From Sipunculus nudus (lineage: Eukaryota > Annelida > Sipuncula > Golfingiida > Sipunculidae): 64,000 nucleotides of DNA. Positions within the stretch are counted from its first letter, which is position 1. Each line of letters begins with the position of its first letter. A program made the position numbers and the translations under genes. Where the stretch lies: positions 78,964,643-79,028,642 of the forward strand of contig CM049307.1 of assembly GCA_026874595.1 (NCBI GenBank), given 5' to 3'. Positions 22,327-31,009 of the stretch are shown here, one piece after another. The notes beneath the pieces were generated by a model. That model was given only the letters and a program-made list of their open reading frames with translations. It had not been told where the DNA came from and searched no databases.

Positions 22327-22727
22327 GTGAGTTTTATTTGATTATTTAAAATCACAGAGATATAGTTCAAGTCAGATCGCACCAAAAACAGAGTAAACCA
22401 AGATGGCTTCCAAGTAAATAAACTGGTCTGTGTATTCTGATATCAAGATATTTATTATCTAGACTTATGATATCAGATACATCAGTTAAAACATCAACCA
22501 AATGATATCCATGAGTGTATAACCCGTGTATTTTAGACTTTAATCAGATATAAGGATATTTGTAGGCTATCAGCATTTGTTATACACATCAAAAAGGAAC
22601 TTTGCGTCGATGATTCAAGCCTGTTGACAACACCTGTGACGCCTAACCCCGCCTATTTACCTCCACGACGTCATTCACGGCGTCAATCACAATACGGGTT
22701 GGCTCGTCAGAGCCTGAACAGGGGATC

Positions 22728-23087
22728 ATGAACGACTCGCTTATTCGCGCTGCAAGACTCAAAAGGGACTCCGTGGAGCCCTCACTATTAAAAGCCCATG
22801 GTGATCTTTGTGAGCAAATCAAAGCTGAGTGGATGACAAAAGTAAAGAAAATGACTTTACATGAAACCAACATATTTACCAAAAACAAATGTTTACGAGA
22901 TATCCGTAGTAAACTTTCAAAATTAAATAATGTTCCAGATGAGATTAAAAATTGCGATAGTTGGTCCATGGCAAACGGAATTGCCAATACCGTGAGTGAA
23001 CGGAAGCAGGCATTTACAAAGCCTAGAGCAAATGATGATTCTTCTGCAGCCAGTCGACGAAAGTCAAAGATACTCGCAGCTCGATAA
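22728..23087 (+). CDS. hypothetical protein, 119 codons, probably retroelement-derived
   Basis: MNDSLIRAARLKRDSVEPSL opens a charged, helical, Lys-rich frame without low complexity. A second overlapping frame (22996-23300, Ser/Thr/Gln-rich) continues the region and is followed, after an inserted element, by a PHD-like tail. The order charged helix, Ser-rich linker, Cys-rich finger resembles ORF1 proteins of some invertebrate LINEs, but I cannot name the family. A frameshift near 23080 would be needed to join the parts. Confidence 0.4.
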   Translation: MNDSLIRAARLKRDSVEPSLLKAHGDLCEQIKAEWMTKVKKMTLHETNIFTKNKCLRDIRSKLSKLNNVPDEIKNCDSWSMANGIANTVSERKQAFTKPRANDDSSAASRRKSKILAAR

Positions 23088-23297
23088 ACGAAAATCCGTA
23101 ACTAGTGTCCTGTCTACGGCTGATCAAGTATTAATCTCCGCTGCCCAGACATCATCATACCCTGTATTATCTAGATCTACAAGTGATTCCAGTACGGCGG
23201 GATCGAACCAAAATACTGCCACTGCTGCTCTGAATACTCAGAGTAAATCTAATGACAATACTTCGACTCAAGAGCAAAGATATGTTAATTGTTCTAA

Positions 23298-23512
23298 CAG
23301 AACGGATCCGGGGGGGGGGGGCGTCCGGACCCCCCCCCCCCTTTTTTTTCAGCCGAAGCAACATTTTTTAAGGGCTTCAGACCAATTTTGCGGCCTGGAC
23401 CCCCCCCCCCCCCCTCTCTCCTTTTTCGAACCTGAAAACCTTTTTTTTTTAAGTTTATCATTGTCCTTCCGGGTTGGACCCCCTCTTTTAAAAAATTCTG
23501 GATCCGCCCCTG
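23298..23512. mobile_element. 215-bp MITE with CAG...CTG ends
   Basis: The left end is CAGAACGGATCCGG and the right end is the inverse of CAGGGGCGGATCCAGAA. The 5-bp direct repeat TCTAA flanks it (23293-23297, 23513-23517). The interior has G and C runs. It interrupts the 22996-23650 coding remnant. Confidence 0.65.
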
Positions 23513-23656
23513 TCTAATAAGTTTATCTACAGCAATAAACATAGGCGACCTAGAAAGTGAATATCCTACCGTGTGGACTTGCCCCACTTGTCGTGTTCTG
23601 CCAGAAACGGTAAACGCAATAAACATTAAACTTAAAAAGCTCCTGGTATTGCATTA
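23513..23656 (+). pseudogene. PHD-like finger remnant (LINE ORF1-type tail)
   Basis: The frame reads NIGDLESEYPTVWTCPTCR then VLPETVNAINIKLKKL. W-x-C-x-x-C after an acidic stretch is the last metal-ligand pair of a PHD finger, common at the end of invertebrate retroelement ORF1 proteins. It is separated from the preceding frame by the MITE. Confidence 0.4.
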
Positions 23657-23779
23657 ACATCTACATTAAGGTATTATCATATAAAACTCGTGAATGTGAC
23701 AAAGGAAAACTCCCAGCCGGTGCCCATCACCATGAATCATCAAACTCCTGTCAATCGTATATCACCATTGATCGTACAC

Positions 23780-23985
23780 TCGTACCCGGTTGGAGATGGA
23801 ATTATATGGGAGAGAGAGAAGAGTGCAGGAGGAGGAGGAGGGTGAGAGAGACCAGAGAGGAGGAGGTGAGAAATATTTTTTTGAAGGGAAGGAGGAAGAG
23901 GGAATGGCCGAAGATAAAAGCGTGTATGAAAAAAAAAATGAAACGAATGAACCTGACGGAAGAAGAGAAATATATCATTTTGAGG
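23780..23985. repeat. purine-rich (GA/GGA) tract
   Basis: Nearly 200 bp of G/A on the plus strand, just outside the inner edge of the right inverted arm. Frames in it are compositional artefacts. Confidence 0.7.
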
Positions 23986-24437
23986 GGGGGGGGGGGCATT
24001 AATAGTAGAGGGGTTGGAGAGGGGGGAAACGTTGTAAATAGTTTAATTCTGATTGGTTGGTTGATTTATTGAATTGTTCAAATGATTCTTTATATTTCAG
24101 TTCTCATGTAAATACATCTACTTCATTTTAACTGTGTATGGTTTTTAAGTTACAGGACGAGGAAAGATTTGATTTTAAAATGTTTAAATTATAGAACACT
24201 GATAAAATTGTGTTGGAATTTAATTTTCATTGACTTGGTTTTCAGGGGACGTCTTCTTTCACTGATTTTCTTGGGTTTTTTTTTAGATGTTTGGCTGGAC
24301 CAACATCTCAGAGATTTTTATTTAGAAAAAGAAGAGGAGGAGAGAGAGCAGGAGTTACACAATCGTTTTGGTTTCAATTCATTCACACAAAATCATTTAC
24401 GTAGTTTTGATTTACATCATCACCATGTTTTTTTTCA

Positions 24438-24620
24438 GTGCGGGGGAATGGGGCAGGAAATTCGTTTTCGGTTTCCAGGTACCAGGTTTTGTTTCAGATT
24501 CTTTGGGCATTGCATAATCATAGAGAGGTTTTGTTTACTGAGGTGGATCGGGTGGGAAGGAGGGGGAGGTTTATTTCAGATTTTGATGATTTGTACGAGG
24601 GAGAGGGCTGGTCCCGGTGA
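24438..24620 (+). CDS. small conserved frame in right arm, unknown product
   Basis: Partner of 7184-7366 on the other strand. Ends FISDFDDLYEGEGWSR. Preceded by gttttttttcag (24427-24438), a plausible 3' splice site. Retention of the frame in both arms argues for past coding function. Confidence 0.3.
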   Translation: MRGNGAGNSFSVSRYQVLFQILWALHNHREVLFTEVDRVGRRGRFISDFDDLYEGEGWSR

Positions 24621-25535
24621 TTTGTTTCAGTTGTTTAATTTACATATCAAAGAAATTATTTTTGTATGAAAGTAATATATTTGCGTATATTCTAAAATAA
24701 AGTAATATATTTGTGAATGTAAACTTGTAAATAAATGTATATACTGTGAATACTCAATGTAAATATATAAGTACATTATGTAAATATGTTCTTGTTCGGT
24801 GTAATGTTTTCATGTTCCATTTATATATTTAAATTTATTACAAGTTTTTCTGATTGTTATTTAGTTTGTTTTAAATTATTAATGTTTGCATGTTCTATTG
24901 TATAAATTTAAACCAGTTTTTCTTATTGTTGTTTACATTTTTACACTTTACTCTGTCTTTATTTATGGCTTTGAAAGTAAATGGAGTGTAGATGAAGACA
25001 ACACGTTAACAGTATAAAAACGCAGAATGTATGCATGAAAGAAACAAATGTGAAAGAAAAAGTGTGTGTCCAACAGAAGAAAAAAAAGACCCCCTCCCCC
25101 CCCCCCCCCCCAAAAAAAAAAGTAAACAAAAAAAGATGACCTCCCCCCCCCTCAAAAAAAAGTAACAAAACCGTCTCCGTCGACCCTGACTTGACGAACT
25201 GACTGTCACTTCTAAAGCCTTAAAAAAGTCGTATTACCCCCCCCCCCCAAAAAGAAAAAAATAAATAAATAAATAAAGGTCCAGTGACGTCACATGTCGG
25301 CCCAGTTGGACTCGGAACACGCAGCGCCTCCTGGTGGCCGTTTTTCCCACTGTGAGATAATTCTAACAGATTTGTGAGAAAGACGATTATACCCTTGTGA
25401 GATAATTCCTACAAATTTGTGACATAAACCCTTATAACCTTGTGAGATAATTCTTACACATTTGTGAAATAAAGAAATATGTACTACTAACAGGCTGCCA
25501 ATAGAAAGCTCCTGCTGAAGCTGCTTGCTTGAAAG

Positions 25536-25652
25536 AGAAAGGGATCACAAGAAACTGGATTGTCAGACGAGGTTCAGTTTCCTCTGACGGATGTGAACCA
25601 GGTTGAGGAGCTGGATATTTCACTGAAGGACAAGGCGATTAAAAGTAGAGTG
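25536..25652 (+). pseudogene. single exon resembling DUF4806-type sequence, right arm copy
   Basis: From acceptor gaaag (25531-25535) to donor GTGAGA (25653). Encodes SDEVQFPLTDVNQVEELDIS and ends LKDKAIKSRV. Partner of 6172-6288. A complete gene of similar type may lie at 42149-50371. Confidence 0.35.
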
Positions 25653-26488
25653 GTGAGAAGAATATAACAACAGTATAACATAACATTATCACACTAACCA
25701 ACTAGCTTCCTGCTAGTTTAAAGTACAATATGTATATGGATAGCTTTCTTATCACAAAAAGTGAAAAATTAACACAACATATTTGAGCCATTTACAATAT
25801 GGGTCGGTTTTTACAATATTGGTCATAACAAAAGCACTTCTTTCTTATCATGAAAGCCGATGTTGGGTGTGGATGGAGGGATGTCAGCCCCCTTTGCAGG
25901 GAACCTGCTTTTCTTAACCTGGAGTGTAATATTATATGTGGCTCAGTAAATTTGACCCCTATAACAGAACCTAAGGACCTTTTCTCTCAGCTCAGGATGT
26001 GATAATGGGAGTGGACGTGCCTATTCAATACATTCAGTCAGAGGGAAACCAAAATTCATGCCTGGCTGATTTACCTGTCAGGCAAAACAAAATGAGAAAT
26101 CTCTTGGTCTCTGCCAGGTCAACACTGAAGCAGACAACTGACCTCACTTATAAATCTTTCAATGCAGGAAGACTTGAAGAAATCTAATAATGGGTTACTC
26201 ATGTGGAGGATCATTTTATCCACATTGCAGTCTATTGGCTTGGTTCCCCAACCTCCACAGAAAAAGAGTGTAAATCCGAGCGTCTTGTACATGTTCTATT
26301 AATTCTGGTCTATCTGCATCTCTTCCTCTCAGCAAACTAAAACATTCATTTACTGGTCGAATTAGAAGAGAGCAGAGGAGAGGAAAAACCCGGGGGACAT
26401 GTTCCGTCCCCGAGACCCAATGGTCCCACCCAGCGTCCGTTATGCGGAACACGGTGATAAACCGGGGAACGCGCCCTAGACCGCACAG

Positions 26489-27002
26489 TTTTTTAGCTCA
26501 GCTGATTGAAAGTCATCTGAGATATAGCGATCACTCTTTGTCCGTCGTCCGTCTGTCCGTCCATTAACCAGGCACAAATCGTAACCGCTGGACCTAAACC
26601 TTGTAACTTGGCATTCTGAGAGGTCCATGATAATCTCCTTGGAAACCAGAAATTAGGTCTCTGTTACCCATATCCTTCGAGCTATGGGGCCCCAAAGTAC
26701 CCCCCAGAAAAGTCAAAAATTTCATTCAAAAACATCAATATCTCATTAACTACATCACTGATGGTCATGATTTTTGGCATACATATTGATCATGAGATGT
26801 TCCATCAGTTCCTGCAGACTGGTGGCGCCACCTGTATTTTTCGATTTTTTACGAATTTTTTTCTTTAAAAGATGCTGTCATCTGTTAACAGGGCACAAAT
26901 GGTAGTGACTGAACCTAGAATCTATTTTGTTGACATGACGGGAGGCCCATGGAAAGTCTCCTTGGAACCCAGAAATTAGGTCTCTGTTACCCATATCCTT
27001 CA
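26489..27002 (+). mobile_element. AGCTCAG element, left-end fragment (copy B)
   Basis: Duplicate of 20772-21290; the left hairpin has one change (gctgattgaaag). Confidence 0.8.
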
Positions 27003-27913
27003 AGCTAGTAATGTCATTTTTTAATTGAAGAAACAACAATAGACACTGATCATTTTATTAATCATGTTGGATGCCGTTAATGAAAGGCTTAGACGACTAG
27101 ACGCTGATGCGGCTGAGTGACGGTACCTCTGCATGCATGGTTTCTGGCAAAAGTACTGTGTGATGTTCGGAACAAACAGACAACTGCACAATGTAAACAA
27201 GGCAACTCAATCATATAACTGTATCCCGTTAATGGCGGACCAACCATTAATAGCTTAACCCTGCGACAGAGTTAACCTAGTGAGACATCGGGCATGGTGA
27301 TCAGAAACGGTCAGCTGAGCACAATTTGAACGGGCACCCAGTTTAACTGTGGCCTCGTTTGATATGGAGATGCACTGGTCCCAGCTGGAGTGGAAACGGG
27401 GTTTCTTCTGAACAAACGATATACCGATCTCTAGAGCCGGCACTTGCTCTAATAATCTAGTAATGCATGACTTCATTTGATGGACCCAGGTTGAATTATC
27501 CCGAATAAATCTATCGAGATTTATCTAAATATTTTCTCCCACGATTCAGATAAGGCAAACGATATTTTAGTTGTTGTGTCATTGAGCCAAGACTATTTTT
27601 TTATTGAATGAGTCTTAAGGATATTAAATTCCATCGATTGTTTACCGAACAATCTTTGGCTTATTTTCAGATCTGTTCACAAATGAGTTCTGATAAAATG
27701 CATAAAAAGGAACGATTAATCCACGAAAGTTTTAATCCAATGAATAGTGTTTAAGGCCAAAACCACGAAAGGTAAAACCGGAATCCAAAGTATATTTAAT
27801 AAGACTGCCAAATCTTTATACTGATAGTAATAGTTATAGTAAAAACTGCAGCACTTAATTGTTATTAGTTAAAAGTTATTATTTTTATATTATTTTATTA
27901 TTTTTATACCCTC

Positions 27914-27925
27914 TGCGCATGCGCT
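27914..27925 (+). promoter_or_regulatory. NRF-1-type site (copy B)
   Basis: TGCGCATGCGCT, same position relative to the first exon as in copy A. Confidence 0.5.
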
Positions 27926-28013
27926 ACTGTGATGACTGCTTTTTATTTCTCCTCTGCATTTTGCCGATGTTTTAGTTGATTAAACCTAAAACAGCCCAGG
28001 TTTTACGCCATAC

Positions 28014-28054
28014 ATGGACTTTACAATATCGGGACAATATACACTTATTACCGG
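28014..28054 (+). CDS. candidate first coding exon (copy B)
   Basis: MDFTISGQYTLIT then GTGAGT at 28055. No downstream partner seen; the following sequence is a nest of GTCG-rich and Harbinger repeats. Confidence 0.35.
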
Positions 28055-28285
28055 GTGAGTTTTATTTGATTATTTAAAATCACAGAGATATAGTTCAAGT
28101 CAGATCGCACCAAAAACAGAGTAAACCAAGATGGCTTCCAAGTAAATAAACTGGTCTGTGTATTCTGATATCAAGATATTTATTATCTAGACTTATGATA
28201 TCAGATACATCAGTTAAAACATCAACCAAATGATATCCATGAGTGTATAACCCGTGTATTTTAGACTTTAATCAGATATAAGGAT

Positions 28286-28505
28286 GGGATTAGGTTTGCG
28301 GTTACACATAGGGACACTTCACGAGCGGTCGTAATCAGTCGGTGGAAGTTGTGGGGTTCGGTCTAACTGCTTTTTACACGAGCATACGACTAGTCGTAAG
28401 ATTACTATCCAGCAATCGTTGAATAAGACGATATGTCGTGCGATAACTACAGAGTGGTCGTACGATAACTACCGACTTGTCGTGGCTACGAACGAGTCCT
28501 CGGCC
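28286..28505. repeat. CGAC/GTCG-rich repeat, left part of an element split by Harbinger
   Basis: Recurrent cgactagtcg, gagcggtcgt and ggtcgtacga phrases; similar phrases (aagcggtcgcgcgacc, gtacgactggtcgtaat) resume at 29520-29615, so the Harbinger derivative sits inside an older GTCG-rich element. Confidence 0.45.
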
Positions 28506-28508
28506 TAA

Positions 28509-29516
28509 AGCCGGGGTTACACTACACGACAATCGCGGGTCGCACGGTCCAACCGATTATCGTAGCTGGACGCGCGACAAAGTTCGGCGACAAAACCCTG
28601 TTTACACTACACGACTTTGCTGCTTACCGCGACAAAGTTCTGCGACAAAATCCTGTTTACGCTTAACGACCTTGCTCGACCTTCCCCGTTTTGGAAATGG
28701 CGCCAGTTGTAAGCAGACAGCAGAAAAAAACAAAAGAAAAAAAGCTGGTTATTCTGGCAGGTGCGTATTTAATTTGCTCAAGGAGGAGGGAGAGGACCGT
28801 TTGGACTCGGTCCTGGCTTCAGAAGAGAGAAACGCATGGAGCATTCGATATCCTGATGAGCGAATTGAGAGAGGATGATGGAGGTGGATTTCTAAACTTC
28901 ATGAGAATGTCCCCCGGAATCTTTGATGACTTGATGGAGAAGGTGGCACCACTCATTTCTAAACAAGACACCAAGATGCGAGCTCCCATTCCTCCAGGAG
29001 TCAAGTTGGCGATAACGCTAAGATTCTTAGCAACGGGTAAGATGATAGGCCTACCAATTACAATTTATTAGCATCATATTTGTACATATCTTATAACTTC
29101 AAAATATGAAAAAATCAAATAAAATTATAATATATATATACATTTCTATATTCTATTAATTTTTTTATATACAAATATATATATATATATCTTTATTAAT
29201 ATACAATATATATATTTCACACAACCCTCTGGCTCTGCCATTTTGATTGAAACCAGTGCCACATGACCTGAAAGCCTTTGTCCTATTGGATGAACGACAT
29301 GACCCGCCCTTGCGATTGTCGTAATACTGTTTACACTACACGACCCAACGATAATCGTAAGGAAAAAGTTTGACATGTCAAACTTTTTTTGTCGGCCGAT
29401 AATCTGTTGCGACACGCGATTATCGCTGAAAAATGCTGTTTACACTACACGACAATCGCAGAGAAATGCTGAAAATTGTGAGCGACCTGCGATTGTCGTG
29501 TAGTGTAACCCCGGCT
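28509..29516 (+). mobile_element. Harbinger (PIF) derivative, 1008 bp, internally deleted
   Basis: The terminal inverted repeats start AGCCGGGGTTACACTACACG at both ends (28509 and inverse ending 29516). The 3-bp TAA duplication lies at 28506-28508 and 29517-29519, as expected for PIF/Harbinger. Copies of GTTTACACTACACGAC recur subterminally (about 28599, 29326, 29429; variant 28657) and are likely transposase-binding sites. Only the first transposase exon remains. Confidence 0.85.
28697..29036 (+). pseudogene. Harbinger transposase N-terminal exon
   Basis: ATG at 28697 (MAPVVSRQQKK). The frame carries the N-terminal helical signature of PIF/Harbinger transposases: a Trp-rich start (TVWTRSWLQKR), ELREDDGGGFLNFMRMSP, LISKQDTKMRAPIPPG and the conserved LAITLRFLATG, after which a GTAAGA donor follows (29037). 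Everything downstream, including all catalytic DDE residues, has been deleted; AT-rich filler and the right end follow. The product could at most be a truncated, non-catalytic protein. Confidence 0.8.
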
Positions 29517-29621
29517 TAACTGTGCAAGCGGTCGCGCGACCACATGGGACAACTTACGAGTACTTAACATGAGGTGCGATTGCACGTACGACTGGTCGTA
29601 ATAGGAATTATGTTGCGAATA

Positions 29622-31009
29622 TATATATATATATATATATCGGAACCAGGGTTTTTTTTAGGGTGCACCCCTTTTTATTTTTGGAACCAGGTGGTGTATC
29701 GGACCCTAAAATAGTTGCAGTTCTGTAATCTACACTGGTTATATTTTGTATACAACTGAAATATTATTATAACATCGTACAAATAGCGTATACTGCTCAA
29801 ATTAGATCGAAATTCGTTAAAAATCCTCATAGATATTTCGAAATTCAGAAGTAGCTAGTTTCTAGCAATTTCAGGTGTAGAATCCCTTAAATATGGAGCA
29901 ATATTATGGAACTATGAAAAATGTTCTTTTTTTTCAAAATTTCCACTATTTTGAGAGGATATACCCCTCCCATCCACTCAGTCATGCGCATGAAAGTTCA
30001 GTTCACCATTTATTGATGTTCTGCTATGGATCATACAAATTTAAATTTACCTGGCCCTTTGTATGTATGTCTCTATGTGCCAGCACGTGTTCACGACTTT
30101 ACTATATCGGTTGATTTTGAATTAATTATTGATCAGTATTGGATTATCGGCCATTTCTTTATTACGTTATCGGTTGGTATTACATTATGAGATGACCATT
30201 ACATTATCCGTTGTAACAGGGACACTGGCTAGACATGCTACCCTCTATGAAGGAGACGGTCCAGGTATGGTTTCGTTCAGGAAAATAGACTTCCCGGAAT
30301 TCTTTGAGAGGAGGCACTGCAAGTACCTGTGTGGTAAGGAATTTGAATGTATTAATAACCATCGGGCCTGCACTCTATCCTCTGGGACGGACGGTCCATG
30401 TAACGGAGTTACATTTGAGAACCGAATGTTTTTTTTATTTCTTAAGCTTAATTAGTAACCCACAGTATACCCTAAGACGCCGCGCTATTTAGGGCAACGG
30501 ACACTTTTTGTCCCTCAAAAAGTAAAATTCAGCCCCCACCCCCCCGTAACATAAAGCTTAAGGCCGGCTTGGCCAGTGTCTGTAGAAATACGTTATTGTG
30601 CTTTTGCCGTCTTGTCACTCTCAGTCAATTAATGTTTGAAAATGTCGTGAATTCTGCAAATATAGACGTTAAGAGCCCAAATAACTTTCATCAAACAGAG
30701 TCCTGAATAAAAATATTGAAAAAAAGGTTATAAAATGTATTCATATACAAGGAGGACAATGAACCATGGGATACTGGAAAAATTCATGTTTCATGGATGT
30801 CTGTGTTTTGCACCTGGGTACAGCAGATAACAAGACCGCGGGGTAAATGATCGTCAACTATATAGAGAGATTCCATTATTTGGCAACAGAATCAGACTTT
30901 GGCTTCTAGGTCCAAAGGCAAAAGGACCAAGGAACAAGTGACCCAGGGGTCATGACGCTCAGCTGACCAGGAAGACATTGAAAAAAGTAATTTTATCATC
31001 TGAATGTCA
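29622..31009. other. no clear gene; one possible Cys-rich exon
   Basis: Around 30240-30425 a plus frame reads ATLYEGDGPGMVSFRKIDFP followed by a Cys-rich stretch (CKYLCGKEFECINNHRAC). The Cys spacing looks non-random but has no convincing splice sites or recognised family. The rest is AT-rich. Confidence 0.35.

Larger units (their letters stand above)
20673..22557. repeat. 1.9-kb direct duplication, copy A
   Basis: Starts cccgggggcatgttccgtcc and runs to atataaggat; near-identical to 26389-28285, with few substitutions and small indels such as cgttatgg/cgtttgatatgg. Contents in order: a GC-rich lead, the left part of an AGCTCAG element (20772-21290), unique sequence, an NRF-1-type site and a first exon with donor. 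Copy A directly abuts the right TTAA of the transposon. Confidence 0.9.
23986..26390. repeat. right arm of the inverted duplication (partner 5546-7812)
   Basis: Reverse complement of the left arm, including the 44-bp triplets (25335-25465), the DUF4806-like exon (25536-25652) and the conserved unknown frame (24438-24620). Its outer end abuts direct copy B with no gap. Confidence 0.85.
26389..28285. repeat. 1.9-kb direct duplication, copy B
   Basis: Same content and orientation as 20673-22557. Beyond its right end the sequences diverge completely (copy A continues atttgtaggc, copy B gggattaggt). Confidence 0.9.

Noticed and set aside
24169-24669. 166-codon plus frame in the right arm
   Set aside because: The equivalent frame in the left arm is broken by frameshifts, while a different frame (24438-24620) is the one conserved; the long version is probably a shadow.
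5546-26390. Polinton/Maverick interpretation of the long inverted repeats
   Set aside because: No polymerase B, retroviral-like integrase, packaging ATPase or capsid gene inside, and no 6-bp duplication at the outer ends.
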